This document shows positions 49,004 through 58,820 of a DNA stretch of 64,000 nucleotides, in pieces; position 1 is the first letter of the stretch; every line of letters begins with the position of its first letter. A program made the position numbers and the translations under genes. This stretch comes from Paraburkholderia nodosa DSM 21604. Lineage in GTDB: Bacteria > Pseudomonadota > Gammaproteobacteria > Burkholderiales > Burkholderiaceae. The stretch covers positions 20,166 through 84,165 of the forward strand of contig NZ_JAFA01000015.1 of the NCBI RefSeq assembly GCF_000519185.1. Reading direction: 5' to 3'. Under the pieces are notes generated by a model. The model did no database searches. It saw only the letters and a list, made by a program, of their open reading frames with translations, and was not told where the DNA came from.

Positions 49004-52000
49004 GGTCCTGATCCTTCCAGATGCTGCCCGGCTTCGAGCAGACGGTGTTCGAGTTGTGCGCGATGCTCGCCCGGCTCCTGCCAGAGACCGCGCTGGATCG
49101 CTTCGAGCAGGCGCTCGCACACGGCATGCAACGCGTGCGGATTGTGGCGCTGCATGAACTCGCGCGTGTCGTCGTCGTGCACGTAGGCGTTCGCGACGAG
49201 CGCGTACTGATGATCGCCCACCACGCGCGCGGTCGCGTCATAGCCGAACAGATAGTCCACGGTCGCCGCCATTTCCGCCGCGCCCTTATAGCCGTGACGC
49301 TTCACGCCGTCGATCCACTTCGGGTTCACCACGCGCGAACGGATCACGCGCGCGATCTCTTCGTGCAGCGGACGAATGCGCGGCGCAGCGGGGTTGCTGT
49401 GGTCCGCGTGATAGAGCGCGGGCTGCGCCTGCGAAAAATGCCGCGCTGCCGCGGCCATGCCGCCCTGGAACTGGTAATAGTCGTTCGAGTCGAGCAGGTC
49501 GTGTTCGCGGTTGTCCTGGTTCTGCAGGACCACATCGAGCGTCGCGAGACGCGCGCGGAACGCATCCCTCGCCTCGTCGCCCGCGCTCTTTTGCGCGTAG
49601 GCGTAGCCGCCCCACGCCTGATACGCGTTCGCGAGATCGGCGTCGGTCTGCCACTGGCGATGGTCGATCATCGACTGCAAGCCCGCGCCGTACGCGCCGG
49701 GACGCGCGCTGAACACGCGCCAGCCCGCGCGGCGGCGCGCCTCGTCGGCGGCCATGCCGTTCGCAACCAGCGCATCGCGCTCGCGCAGCACGCGTGCGCG
49801 CAGCGGGTTCTGGTGCTCCGGCTCGTCGAGATCGGCCACGGCTTGCACGGCGGCGTCGAACAGATGCATCACGTTGGGAAACGCGTCGCGGAAGAAGCCC
49901 GATACACGCAGCGTCACGTCGATGCGCGGCCGGTCCAGCGCCTCGACCGGCATGATCTCGAAGTCGGTCACGCGCTGGCTGCCGGCGGCCCACTTCGGCC
50001 GCACGCCGATCAGCGCGAACGCCTGGGCGATGTCGTCGCCGCCGGTGCGCATCGTCGCCGTGCCCCAGACCGAAAGCCCCACGGCGCGCGGGTAGTCGCC
50101 GTGCTCCTGGAGATGGCGCTCGATCAGCTGCTGCGCCGATTTCATGCCGAGCGCCCACGCGGCCTGGGTCGGTATGGCGCGCGTATCGACGGAGTAGAAG
50201 TTGCGGCCCGTGGGCAGCACATCGGGGCGGCCGCGCGAAGGCGAACCGCTTGGGCCCGGCGGCACGAAGCGGCCTTCGAAGCCACGGCGCAACTGGCGCA
50301 ACTCTTCGGGGCCGCAGGCGTCGAGGCGCGGCAGCACGTCGTCGCGCAGGCGCGCGAGCACCTGGGCCGCGTGCGGCAGCGATGCGCGCTCCGCATTGCT
50401 TCGTTGGCCTGAGCAAATGTCTTCAATCAGCGTGGCTGCGAGCATTTCCAGGCGTTCGCGCGTGTCGCCCGCATGACGCCATGGCATATCGCTCACACCG
50501 GCGAGCAGCGGTGGACGCGGGCCCTGCCACGGCGCAGCCCAATCGACCGTGGCCGGATCGACGAGGTGATCGATGCGCAGGTCTCGCGCGAGCGCGTCGA
50601 TGAGGCCCGCGTTCGCGCCCTGCCCGTCGCCGCATGCATAGCGCCCGAGCGCGAGCAGCGTGTCGCGCCGCTGCTGGCCTTGCGGCGATTCGCCGAACGT
50701 ATGCAGGCCGTCGCGAATCTGGGCTTCCTTCAACTCGCAGAGGTAAGCGTCGGCGCGCGTGAGCAACTCGTCTTCGCCGGCCTGATCCTGCGGCGCGGAA
50801 ACGCTCAATTCCTCGTGCAGCCGGTGCTCGATGATCGTCGCGAGTATGGTCTTGCGCAGCAGCTTCGCGCGGCGCGGGTCCACCATCAATGCTTCGTAAT
50901 ACTCATCGACCTGACGTTCCAGGTCTTGCAGCGGCCCGTAGTTTTCGGCGCGCGTGAGCGGCGGCATCAGGTGATCGATGATCACGGCCTGGGCGCGGCG
51001 CTTGGCCTGGCTCCCCTCGCCCGGATCGTTGACGATGAACGGGTACAGATGCGGCAGCGGGCCGAGCGCCATGTCGGGCCAACAGGTGTCGGCGAGCGCC
51101 ACACTCTTGCCCGGCAGCCACTCCAGGTTGCCGTGCTTGCCCACGTGCGCGATGGCGTCGATGCCGAACGTCTCGCGCAGCCAGAAGTAGAACGCGAGAT
51201 ACGCGTGCGGCGGCACGAGTTCGGCGTCGTGATAGTTCGCGTAGGTGTCGTCGCCGCGCGAGCGCGAAGGCTGGATGCCCACGAACACCTGGCCACAGCG
51301 CCAGCCCGCAATCATGAAGCGGCCGCGGCGCACCGTGGGGTCATCCTCCGGTACGCCCCAGCGCGCGATCAGCGCGTTTTGCGCCTCGGCGGGCAACTGC
51401 GAGAAGCGCGCGCGGTAGTCGTCGAGAGAAAGACTCTGCCATGCGGGACGCAGCGCGCGCGTGTCGGGATCGTTCGTCACGCCCTGCGTGAGGATGCGCA
51501 TGAGCGCGTCGCCGTCTGCGGGCACATCGGCCACGCGATAGCCTTCGTCGCGCAGCATGCGCAGGATGCCGACCACCGAGGCCGGCGTGTCGAGCCCCAC
51601 GCCGTTGCCAATGCGCCCTTCGCTCATCGGATAGTTCGCGAGCACGAGCGCGAGTTTCTTCTCCGCATTCGACAGGCTGCGCAAACGGCACCACCGGCGC
51701 GCCAGTTCGGCGACGAACGCCACGCGTTCGACATCGGGCTGATAGCGCACGACATCGACCTGCGTCTCCTTGCAGTGGTACGCGAGGCCCTTGAAGCTGA
51801 TTGCACGCGTAATCACGCGGCCGTCCACTTCGGGCAGCGCGATATGCATTGCGATGTCGCGCGAATTCAGGCCGTGATTGTCCTTCACCCAGTCTTCGCG
51901 ATTGCCGCCGCTCAGGATCACCTGGAGCACAGGCGCGTCGCCGGCGAGCGCGATCGGTTCGGGGTCGTCGAGCGACGAAGCCGCGAATGCGGTGGTATTC

Positions 52001-52794
52001 AGCACGAGCGAGACGTCGTGCTCGGCCGCCAGTTGATCGAGTACGTCGCGGCTCAAGGTGTCCTTGAGCGACGTGATCGCAAGCGGCAGCGGGTTCATGC
52101 CGCGCGCCAGCAGCGCGGCGATCAGGGCATCGAACGCGGCGGTGTTCGCCGCCTGCAGATGCGCCTTGTAAAACAGCAGCGCGACGACCGGCGCGCCGGG
52201 TTGCCAGCGCGCGCGCCATTCGTCGATGGTCGCGACGTCGCGCTGCGGGCAATAGAGCGCGGCGGCCGGCAGCGCGACGGGCGGCGCAGGCTCGCTGCCC
52301 CAGTCGAATGCCCGCCACGCGAGCGCACGCAGGAACGATTCGGCGTTGGCCGCGCCGCCTTCGCGCAGATAACGCCACAGCAAGCGGCAAAACTCGGGCT
52401 CGGCGCGGCTCTTCGCGATGAGATTGGGATCTTCCTGCAAGTCGCCGGAAAACATCGCGAGCAGTTGCCCGCGGCGGTCGGCGAGCGAAACGACCTGCTC
52501 GATGCCATAAGGCCAGTACGTTTCGCCGCCCAGATGATCGACCACCACCACGCGCGCGTGCTGCAGGACGTCTTCGACGTAGAAGTCCACGGACGCGGGC
52601 TGGCGCAGATACGTGACGTTCGCGAGCCGCACGCTGGGAAAGCCTGCGGGCAGGCGCGGCACGACGCTCGCCAGCAGCGCGAGCGTCGTGTCCGCCGAAC
52701 TGAGCACGACAATTTCGGCGGGCTGCTGGTCGATACGGATGACGCCCTGCGTGTCGTCGACGAAACCGCCTGGCGTGGTGCGCAGCAAATGCAT
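49000..52794 (-). CDS. cobN: Cobaltochelatase large subunit CobN
   Basis: A 1264-residue CobN/BchH-type chelatase that holds the corrin ring for cobalt insertion into hydrogenobyrinic acid a,c-diamide. Recognisable segments: [15 protein letters not shown] near the N terminus, [19 protein letters not shown] (about 538-556), [12 protein letters not shown]-like substrate region ([20 protein letters not shown]), and [17 protein letters not shown] in the C-terminal half. Family members are usually 1100-1300 residues. It is 27 bases after cobW and overlaps chlI, within the second riboswitch-controlled arm. Confidence 0.96.
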   Translation of the reverse strand: MHLLRTTPGGFVDDTQGVIRIDQQPAEIVVLSSADTTLALLASVVPRLPAGFPSVRLANVTYLRQPASVDFYVEDVLQHARVVVVDHLGGETYWPYGIEQVVSLADRRGQLLAMFSGDLQEDPNLIAKSRAEPEFCRLLWRYLREGGAANAESFLRALAWRAFDWGSEPAPPVALPAAALYCPQRDVATIDEWRARWQPGAPVVALLFYKAHLQAANTAAFDALIAALLARGMNPLPLAITSLKDTLSRDVLDQLAAEHDVSLVLNTTAFAASSLDDPEPIALAGDAPVLQVILSGGNREDWVKDNHGLNSRDIAMHIALPEVDGRVITRAISFKGLAYHCKETQVDVVRYQPDVERVAFVAELARRWCRLRSLSNAEKKLALVLANYPMSEGRIGNGVGLDTPASVVGILRMLRDEGYRVADVPADGDALMRILTQGVTNDPDTRALRPAWQSLSLDDYRARFSQLPAEAQNALIARWGVPEDDPTVRRGRFMIAGWRCGQVFVGIQPSRSRGDDTYANYHDAELVPPHAYLAFYFWLRETFGIDAIAHVGKHGNLEWLPGKSVALADTCWPDMALGPLPHLYPFIVNDPGEGSQAKRRAQAVIIDHLMPPLTRAENYGPLQDLERQVDEYYEALMVDPRRAKLLRKTILATIIEHRLHEELSVSAPQDQAGEDELLTRADAYLCELKEAQIRDGLHTFGESPQGQQRRDTLLALGRYACGDGQGANAGLIDALARDLRIDHLVDPATVDWAAPWQGPRPPLLAGVSDMPWRHAGDTRERLEMLAATLIEDICSGQRSNAERASLPHAAQVLARLRDDVLPRLDACGPEELRQLRRGFEGRFVPPGPSGSPSRGRPDVLPTGRNFYSVDTRAIPTQAAWALGMKSAQQLIERHLQEHGDYPRAVGLSVWGTATMRTGGDDIAQAFALIGVRPKWAAGSQRVTDFEIMPVEALDRPRIDVTLRVSGFFRDAFPNVMHLFDAAVQAVADLDEPEHQNPLRARVLRERDALVANGMAADEARRRAGWRVFSARPGAYGAGLQSMIDHRQWQTDADLANAYQAWGGYAYAQKSAGDEARDAFRARLATLDVVLQNQDNREHDLLDSNDYYQFQGGMAAAARHFSQAQPALYHADHSNPAAPRIRPLHEEIARVIRSRVVNPKWIDGVKRHGYKGAAEMAATVDYLFGYDATARVVGDHQYALVANAYVHDDDTREFMQRHNPHALHAVCERLLEAIQRGLWQEPGEHRAQLEHRLLEAGQHLEGSGP

Positions 52795-52821
52795 GGGACG
52801 GCCTCGTCTAGCTCGGCGCGT

Positions 52822-53913
52822 TCACTTCGCGCCCGCGGTCTGCACGTTCGCCAAAGCGGTATCGAATGCCGCTTGCAGCGTCGCGCCATCGAGGTCCTCG
52901 CCGATCAGAACGAAGCGGCTCGCCAGCGGCTGCGCCGCGCTTTCCTGCGCGTTCCAGCGGCGGTCGAAATAGCTGTCGAAGCGGCGGCCCACGCCTTGAA
53001 TCACGAGGCGCATGGGCGCGCCCGGCAACGCGGCAAAGCCCTTCACGCGATAGATCGTGTGCGCGTCGACGAGTTGTTGCAGCGCCTCGATCACGGTCTC
53101 GCGCGAAGCGGCATTGCCTGACACCACGACCGAATCGAACTCGTCATGGTGATGATCGGGATCGTCGGCCGAACCGTGATGGTCGTGCCGCAGATGAATG
53201 CTCTCCTCGGAGGCCGCCTCGAGCCCGAGCAGCGTATGCAGATCGAGCTTGCCGTGCTGCGCGCGCACGATTTTCACCTGCGGCGGCAGCTCTTCGCGCA
53301 GGTCGGCGATGAGCGCGTCCTGGCCCGCCTCGTCGAGCAGATCGGTCTTGTTGAGAATGACGAGGTCGGCGGCCGAAAGCTGGTCTTCGAACAGCTCATG
53401 CAGCGGCGATTCGTGATCGAGATTTGGGTCGGCGCGGCGCTGCGCGTCCACGGCCTGGGGATTTTCGGCGAACTGGCCGCTCGCGGCGGCGGGGCCGTCC
53501 ACCACGGTGACGACCGCATCGACGGTGAACGCGTTGCGGATCGACGGCCAGTTGAACGCCTGCACGAGCGGCTTGGGCAGCGCGAGACCCGAGGTTTCGA
53601 TCAGCACGTGATCGACATCGCCGCGGCGTTCGAGCAGTTTCTCCATCACGGGGAAGAACTCTTCCTGCACGGTGCAGCAGAGGCAGCCGTTCGCGAGTTC
53701 GTAGAGCTGGCCTTCCGTTTCGTTGCCGTTCTCGTCGCAGCCTATGCCGCAGCCACGCAGAATTTCGCCGTCGATGCCGAGTTCGCCGAATTCGTTGACG
53801 ATGACCGCGACGCGCAGGCCGCCCGCGTGCTGAAGAATGTGACGCAGCAGCGTGGTTTTACCGCTGCCGAGAAAGCCCGTCACGATCGTGACCGGAATCT
53901 TGCGCATTTGCAT
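52822..53913 (-). CDS. cobW: CobW GTPase, metal chaperone
   Basis: A 363-residue G3E GTPase. The P-loop is TIVTGFLGSGKTTLLRHIL, the metal-binding CxCC is NGCLCCTVQEEFF (about 74-86), and NKTD is in LVILNKTDLLDEAG. A His/Asp-rich insert, HDHHGSADDPDHHHDEFD (about 242-259), precedes the C-terminal CobW_C domain (TIYRVKGFAALPG). It is thought to deliver cobalt to CobN. The ATG at 53911-53913 is followed in frame by a second ATG two codons later. It is the first gene after the leftward cobalamin riboswitch. Confidence 0.95.
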   Translation of the reverse strand: MQMRKIPVTIVTGFLGSGKTTLLRHILQHAGGLRVAVIVNEFGELGIDGEILRGCGIGCDENGNETEGQLYELANGCLCCTVQEEFFPVMEKLLERRGDVDHVLIETSGLALPKPLVQAFNWPSIRNAFTVDAVVTVVDGPAAASGQFAENPQAVDAQRRADPNLDHESPLHELFEDQLSAADLVILNKTDLLDEAGQDALIADLREELPPQVKIVRAQHGKLDLHTLLGLEAASEESIHLRHDHHGSADDPDHHHDEFDSVVVSGNAASRETVIEALQQLVDAHTIYRVKGFAALPGAPMRLVIQGVGRRFDSYFDRRWNAQESAAQPLASRFVLIGEDLDGATLQAAFDTALANVQTAGAK

Positions 53914-54143
53914 GAAGTGCTCCTTCGGCGCCAGGCCGTGTCGAGGGGCATGATGCGTCGCGCCTGCCGTTCGTGCGGGTGTCGTGTTGCGCTCACGCGC
54001 GTATCCGTGGAGACGCTGTCACGCGTAACGATTCAACAACCTGCAGGGGACGAACGACCAGAAACGCACCCGGGCCACGCCCGGCTGACGCATGAAAATC
54101 ACGGACCCGGCGCCGCATCCCCGCAGCGCGAATCCCACGTATC

Positions 54144-54345
54144 TGGCCGGTATCCGGACTGACGAGACACCGCTTCGCCTTCCCGCGCGAGCGGCCTTGC
54201 GGCCGGCTTGCACAGTGGCGTGGACTGCGTAAAGCATGGAAGCGGTTTGCGGCATTCGTGCGAACGCCGCGCTCGTTGTACCGTTGCGGGTGCAGTTCAG
54301 GTTGGCCATGCCCGAGGCGGGATGGCTCCCTGATTCCCGTTTAAC
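54144..54345 (-). ncRNA. Cobalamin riboswitch upstream of cobW
   Basis: Read on the minus strand: CGGGAATCAGGG at the 5' side (about 54343-54330), CTGCACCCGCAACGGTACAA in the core, CCACTG, GCGGGAAGGCG near 54175-54185, and the box GTCAGTCCGGATACCGGCC at 54163-54145. It is a variant of the usual CCAGGAGACCTGCC box found in many proteobacterial switches. One core C is replaced by A (CACCCGC). It controls cobW-cobN-chlI-chlD. About 230 bases separate it from cobW; no clear terminator was seen there. Boundaries are approximate. Confidence 0.85.
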
Positions 54346-54539
54346 TGCGCGCGCATTATGAGTCGCGCACGCGAGCACCAGAGTGCGTGCGAGTGTAGGC
54401 GCGGGGGGCCTGCGCGTCAAGGAAGGCGTGGGAAGCCGCAAACGCGTGTGCTATCGTAGCGCGCATCCGGCGCCGGCCGGAACGCGACTCCTTTGCTCGT
54501 TTTGCCTCTGCGGTCACGCCTTCGATCGACGCTCTCGCC

Positions 54540-55031
54540 GTGAATCCTGCCGAAAATCGCGCCTCGCGCGCAGCCTCATTCGAAGCCACGCTGGAACCCA
54601 CGCAGCGCGTGCCGCCGCTCGCGCTCGGCATCGGCTGCCGGCGCGGCGTGACGCTCGTGCAGGTCGAAGCCGCGGTGCAGGCCGCGCTCGGCTCGTGGCC
54701 GCTCGACAGCGTAACGGCCGTGGCGACGCTCGACGCCAAAGCCGGCGAACCCGCCTTGCAAGCGTTTTGCGCGGCGCATGCGCTGCCGCTGCAAACGTAC
54801 ACGCGCGAGCAACTCGCCGCGACGCCCACACTGTCGGCGCCCTCCGCAGCCGCGCAAGCGCAGTTCGGCGTGGACGGCGTGTGCGAACCCTGCGCGCGGC
54901 TTGCAGCGGGCGGCGCTCCGCTCGTGCGCGGCAAGCTGGCGCTCGACGGCGTGACGGTCGCAATCGCAGGCTTTCTGCAAGACCCCGCAAACGCGGACGC
55001 GAAAACGCCGCAACCAACCCACTCCCGATGA
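54540..55031 (+). CDS. cobE: CobE / CbiG C-terminal domain protein
   Basis: A 163-residue protein: LALGIGCRRGVTLVQVEAAV opens the CobE/CbiG_C fold and VATLDAKAGEPALQAFCAAH follows, with GVCEPCARLAA and LVRGKLALDGVTVAIA closing it. In the aerobic pathway CobE is needed but its step is not firmly assigned. The start is GTG at 54540. It heads the rightward arm cobE-cobO-cobB-bluB and overlaps cobO by 4 bases. There is no riboswitch on this side of the divergent region. Confidence 0.88.
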   Translation: MNPAENRASRAASFEATLEPTQRVPPLALGIGCRRGVTLVQVEAAVQAALGSWPLDSVTAVATLDAKAGEPALQAFCAAHALPLQTYTREQLAATPTLSAPSAAAQAQFGVDGVCEPCARLAAGGAPLVRGKLALDGVTVAIAGFLQDPANADAKTPQPTHSR

Positions 55032-55633
55032 TGAAAACCGATCCCGAATCGCACCAACGCATGACGCAACGCCGCCGCGAAGGCCATGAGAAGAAGCAGG
55101 CCGCCGCGACGCACGAAAAGGGCCTGTTGATCGTCAACACCGGCAACGGCAAGGGCAAGAGCACGGCCGCGTTCGGCATGGCGGTGCGCATGCTCGGCCA
55201 CGGCATGAAGCTCGGCGTCGTGCAGTTCATCAAGGGCGCGCTGCACACGGCCGAACGCGATTTTCTCGGCAGCGTTGCGCACTGCGATTTCGTGACGATG
55301 GGCGACGGCTACACCTGGAACACGCAGAATCGCGACGGCGACATCGCCACCGCGCGCAAGGGCTGGGACGAAGCGAAGCGCATGATCGAGAGCGGCGAAT
55401 ACGCCATGGTGATCCTCGACGAACTCAACACGGTGCTCAAATACGAGTACCTGCCGCTCGACGAAGTGCTCGGTGTAATCGCGTCGCGCGCGCCGCACGT
55501 GCACGTGGTCGTGACGGGCCGCCATGCCCCCGACGCCCTGATCGAAGCCGCCGACCTCGTCACGGAAATGCGCCTCGTGAAGCATCCGTATCGCGAGCAA
55601 GGCGTGAAAGCGCAAAAGGGCGTGGAGTTTTAA
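55028..55633 (+). CDS. cobO: Cob(I)yrinic acid a,c-diamide adenosyltransferase
   Basis: A 201-residue ATP:corrinoid adenosyltransferase (CobO/BtuR). The P-loop is NTGNGKGKSTAAFGMAVRML (about 37-56), then GVVQFIKGALHTAERDFLGS and MVILDELNTVLKYEYLPLDE. Two in-frame ATG codons (55028, 55031) are possible starts; the first overlaps the cobE stop as ATGA. It is 4 bases upstream of cobB. Confidence 0.96.
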   Translation: MMKTDPESHQRMTQRRREGHEKKQAAATHEKGLLIVNTGNGKGKSTAAFGMAVRMLGHGMKLGVVQFIKGALHTAERDFLGSVAHCDFVTMGDGYTWNTQNRDGDIATARKGWDEAKRMIESGEYAMVILDELNTVLKYEYLPLDEVLGVIASRAPHVHVVVTGRHAPDALIEAADLVTEMRLVKHPYREQGVKAQKGVEF

Positions 55634-55637
55634 GCGC

Positions 55638-56948
55638 ATGAGCGCAACGGTTGCCTGCCCCGCGCTCTTCATCAGCGCGCCCGCCTCGGGCCAGGGCAAG
55701 ACCACGCTCACGGCTGGCCTCGCGCGCCTGCACCGGCGCGCGGGCCGGCGCGTGCGTGTCTTCAAGACCGGGCCGGATTTTCTCGACCCGATGATCCTTG
55801 CACGCGCGAGCGGCGCGCCGGTGCTCTCGCTCGACCTGTGGATGGTGGGCAAAGAGGCGTGCCGCACCCTGCTCGCGCAGGCCGCGCGCGAAGCCGACCT
55901 GATCCTCATCGAAGGCGTGATGGGCCTGTTCGACGGCACGCCGAGCAGCGCCGATCTCGCGACCGCGTTTGGCGTGCCGGTGGCCGCCATCGTCAGCGCG
56001 AAGTCGATGGCGCAAACCTTCGGCGCGATCGCGTTCGGTCTCGCGCGTTTTCGGCCGGACGTGCCGTTTCATGGCGTGCTGGCGAACCGCGTGGGCTCGC
56101 CGCGCCACGCGCAGATGCTGCAGGAGGCGTTGCCCGCCGACGTACGCTGGCTCGGCCACGTCGCGAGCGAAGCGACGATGGCGCTGCCCGACCGTCATCT
56201 CGGCCTGCATCAGGCGGCGGAGATCGACGACCTCGACGCGCGCATCGAACGCGCCGCCGACGCGCTCGCGCAAACCGCGCTTACCGAATTGCCGCCTGCG
56301 GTGACATTCGCCGATCCTTCGCATGACGAAGCGATTGCGCGCCAGCTCGAAGGCCGTCATATCGCCGTTGCCCGCGACGCCGCGTTCTCGTTTCTCTATC
56401 CGGCGAACATCGCGTTGCTCGAATCGCTGGGCGCGAACGTGAGTTACTTCTCGCCTCTCGCGAACGAGCCCGCGCCTGCCGGCGCAGAGGCGATCTTTCT
56501 GCCGGGCGGCTATCCCGAGCTACATGCTTCGACGCTCGCGCACAATACGCAGAGCGCGAATTCGTTGCGCACGCATGTATCAGCGGGCAAACCGCTCGTC
56601 GCCGAATGTGGCGGCATGCTCTATCTGCTCGATGCGCTGACCGACGTAGAAGGCACGCGCACGCCGATGCTCGGCCTGCTGCCAGGCGTTGCGGTCATGC
56701 AAAAGCGCTTCGCGGCGCTCGGCATGCAGCAGCTCGACGGCGCGCATGGCGCGCTGCGCGGCCACACGTTTCACTACTCGCGCGTGGCCACGCCGCTGGC
56801 GCCCGCGCTCACGGCACACCACGCACAAACTGGCGCGCCCGGCGAGGCGCTGTACCGGCACGGCTCGATCACGGCCACCTATATGCACGCTTACTGGCCC
56901 TCCAACCCGGCTTTCGCGGCCGCACTCTTTCATGGCACAGCCCTTTGA
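55638..56948 (+). CDS. cobB: Cobyrinic acid a,c-diamide synthase
   Basis: A 436-residue glutamine-dependent amidotransferase. The N-terminal ATP site is FISAPASGQGKTTLTAGLAR, with the following segment GVMGLFDGTPSSADLATAFG. The C-terminal GATase1-type domain has FLPGGYPELHAS and the Cys in VAECGGMLYLLDAL. The His in the C-terminal YMHAYW completes the triad. It amidates hydrogenobyrinic acid (or cobyrinic acid) at positions a and c. It overlaps bluB by 17 bases. Confidence 0.95.
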   Translation: MSATVACPALFISAPASGQGKTTLTAGLARLHRRAGRRVRVFKTGPDFLDPMILARASGAPVLSLDLWMVGKEACRTLLAQAAREADLILIEGVMGLFDGTPSSADLATAFGVPVAAIVSAKSMAQTFGAIAFGLARFRPDVPFHGVLANRVGSPRHAQMLQEALPADVRWLGHVASEATMALPDRHLGLHQAAEIDDLDARIERAADALAQTALTELPPAVTFADPSHDEAIARQLEGRHIAVARDAAFSFLYPANIALLESLGANVSYFSPLANEPAPAGAEAIFLPGGYPELHASTLAHNTQSANSLRTHVSAGKPLVAECGGMLYLLDALTDVEGTRTPMLGLLPGVAVMQKRFAALGMQQLDGAHGALRGHTFHYSRVATPLAPALTAHHAQTGAPGEALYRHGSITATYMHAYWPSNPAFAAALFHGTAL

Positions 56949-57624
56949 CGAAGCCGAACGCGCGGCGGTCTACCGCGCGATCTACGAGCGCCGCGACATG
57001 CGGCACTTCGCACCGGGCCCGATCGATCCCGCGACGCTCGTGCGCCTGCTCGACGCCGCGCATCACGCGCCGAGCGTAGGCTTCATGCAGCCGTGGCGGA
57101 TCGTGCGCATCACGGACCATTCGCTGCGCGAGCAACTTCACGCGGCAGTCGAGCGCGAACGCATCGCGACCGCCGATGCGCTGGGCAAACGCCGCGACGA
57201 GTTCATGAAGCTCAAGGTGGAAGGCATGCGCGATTGCGCCGAGGTGCTCGTGGTCGCGCTGATGGATCGCCGCGAAGCCCACGTCTTCGGCCGGCGCACG
57301 CTGCCCGAGATGGATCTCGCCTCGGTGGCGTGCGCGATCCAGAACATGTGGCTCGCGGCGCGCGCCGAGGGGCTCGGCATGGGCTGGGTGTCGATCTTCG
57401 ACGTCGACGAGGTGCGCGCCCTGCTCGCCATGCCGCCCGGCGCCAAGCCGGTGGCGATACTCTGCGTGGGTCAGGTCGACGCGTTCTACCCGCAGCCGAT
57501 GCTCGAAATGGAGAAATGGGCCGAACGCAAGCCGCTTGGTGAATGCGTGTTCGAAAACCGCTGGCCGCAGGACGAGGCGGCGAGCGTGCCCGAAGCGGCG
57601 CCGGATGCCACGCCCGGCGCCTGA
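56932..57624 (+). CDS. bluB: 5,6-dimethylbenzimidazole synthase
   Basis: A 230-residue flavin-destroying oxidoreductase of the nitroreductase fold that makes the lower ligand of B12 from FMNH2 and O2. RRDMRHFAPGPIDPATLVRL at the N terminus, AAHHAPSVGFMQPWRIVRI and AARAEGLGMGWVSIFD are BluB segments. ATG 56932 lies inside cobB (17-base overlap). The C-terminal 20 residues are Ala/Pro/Glu-rich. It confirms an aerobic, complete-cobamide strategy. Confidence 0.95.
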   Translation: MAQPFDEAERAAVYRAIYERRDMRHFAPGPIDPATLVRLLDAAHHAPSVGFMQPWRIVRITDHSLREQLHAAVERERIATADALGKRRDEFMKLKVEGMRDCAEVLVVALMDRREAHVFGRRTLPEMDLASVACAIQNMWLAARAEGLGMGWVSIFDVDEVRALLAMPPGAKPVAILCVGQVDAFYPQPMLEMEKWAERKPLGECVFENRWPQDEAASVPEAAPDATPGA

Positions 57625-57631
57625 CACCCGC

Positions 57632-58012
57632 TCACGCTTCGCGCGCGTAGCAGACGGCCTCGACGTTGTTGCCGTCGGGATCGATCAGGAATGCTGCGTA
57701 ATAATCGGGACTGTAGTCGGCCCGCACGCCGGGTTCGCCATTGTCTTTCGCGCCTGCGCGCAGGCCCGCTTCATAGAAACCTTCGACGGCCGCGCGGTTC
57801 GCCGCCGCGAACGCCACATGTACGCCGCGCGGCGCCAGCGCGGCGTCGGCGGAGACGGCGTGCAGCCAGAGTTTGGGCTCACCCGGCTGGCCGAGCCCCG
57901 CGTAGGTGTCGTCGCGCATGCACACCACGACGCCTAGCGGCGCAAGCAGCGCCTCGTAAAAACGCACGCTGCGTGCGAGATCCTGCACGCGCAATCCAAT
58001 GTGATCGAACAT
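57632..58012 (-). CDS. VOC/glyoxalase-fold protein
   Basis: A 126-residue vicinal-oxygen-chelate protein: FDHIGLRVQDLARSVRFYEA at the N terminus with metal-ligand His, WLHAVSADAALAP, VHVAFAAANRAAVEGFYEAG with the second His, and FLIDPDGNNVEAVCY with the Glu. It is a small single-domain enzyme or binding protein of unknown substrate, convergent with bluB (7 bases apart). A cobalamin link is not suggested by sequence. Confidence 0.88.
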   Translation of the reverse strand: MFDHIGLRVQDLARSVRFYEALLAPLGVVVCMRDDTYAGLGQPGEPKLWLHAVSADAALAPRGVHVAFAAANRAAVEGFYEAGLRAGAKDNGEPGVRADYSPDYYAAFLIDPDGNNVEAVCYAREA

Positions 58013-58111
58013 GAGCGACTCCCGTGATGTCTGCGCGCAACCGTTGCGCCAGATTCCGGAGCCAGCATAGCGCCTTCGCGCTCGGCGCGGCCTGGGGAAA
58101 GTTGCCCTGAA

Positions 58112-58738
58112 CTAGTGCGGATTGACGGGTGAGACGGAGAGCACTTCCGGCATGCCCGGCGCTTGATCCGCCGTGCCGGCGTTGGCCGGCCCCTTCAGCT
58201 TGACGCGCCATTGCGGCGCGCCCGCGTACGGCAGCCGCGCCAGTGCGCCCGCCACGAGGTACGGCACGGCCTCGCGTGCGTCGGCGTTGCGGTCGCGCTT
58301 CACGGCGCTCACCTTGTAGACCTCGCCGCCATCGGGCAACACGAAGAAACGCAGCGTCAGCGTATGCACGTAGGGCCGCCCGAACCACGGCAACGACGGT
58401 CCCTCGGCCGGCGCGCAGCCGGCGCCGCAGCCGGCGTCCACGACTTTTACCTCGGCGGGACGCGTGTCCCACGCCACCGAGACGAGATAGCGCGCCGCCT
58501 CGGGCGCGCCTGCTTTGAAGCCGCGCTGCGCGAGACCTTCGCTCAGCAACGCCTGGTACGGGAGAATCTCGCCCGCCTCGGCCTGGGCGGGCGTTGGCGC
58601 AAAACGGTAGGTCGCGGGTTGGCTGGTCGCCGCCGCAGCGGGCAGCGCGCCCGTGGCCGCGACGTCGGTCGTCACACCCGCGCATCCGGCGAGGGCGACG
58701 AATATCGGCAGGAGACAGATCGACAGCAAGGTCTTCAC
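58112..58738 (-). CDS. DUF4136-like lipoprotein
   Basis: A 208-residue predicted lipoprotein: hydrophobic signal LLSICLLPIFVALAGCAG with lipobox LAGC. The mature part includes TYRFAPTPAQAEAGEILPYQ and GLAQRGFKAGAPEAARYLVS, a pattern of DUF4136-type outer-membrane lipoproteins. The GTG at 58736-58738 is chosen: GGAG lies 6 bases upstream, whereas the ATG four codons earlier has no ribosome site. It follows the CHASE2 kinase by 82 bases on the same strand and may belong to that operon. Confidence 0.75.
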   Translation of the reverse strand: MKTLLSICLLPIFVALAGCAGVTTDVAATGALPAAAATSQPATYRFAPTPAQAEAGEILPYQALLSEGLAQRGFKAGAPEAARYLVSVAWDTRPAEVKVVDAGCGAGCAPAEGPSLPWFGRPYVHTLTLRFFVLPDGGEVYKVSAVKRDRNADAREAVPYLVAGALARLPYAGAPQWRVKLKGPANAGTADQAPGMPEVLSVSPVNPH

Positions 58739-58820
58739 GAAACACTCCATCGGGTTGCCGCCGGCATGCGGCCAGCGGCATTCGGGTTATTCATGCGCAG
58801 CCGCAACGGCCTGGTGCGGC

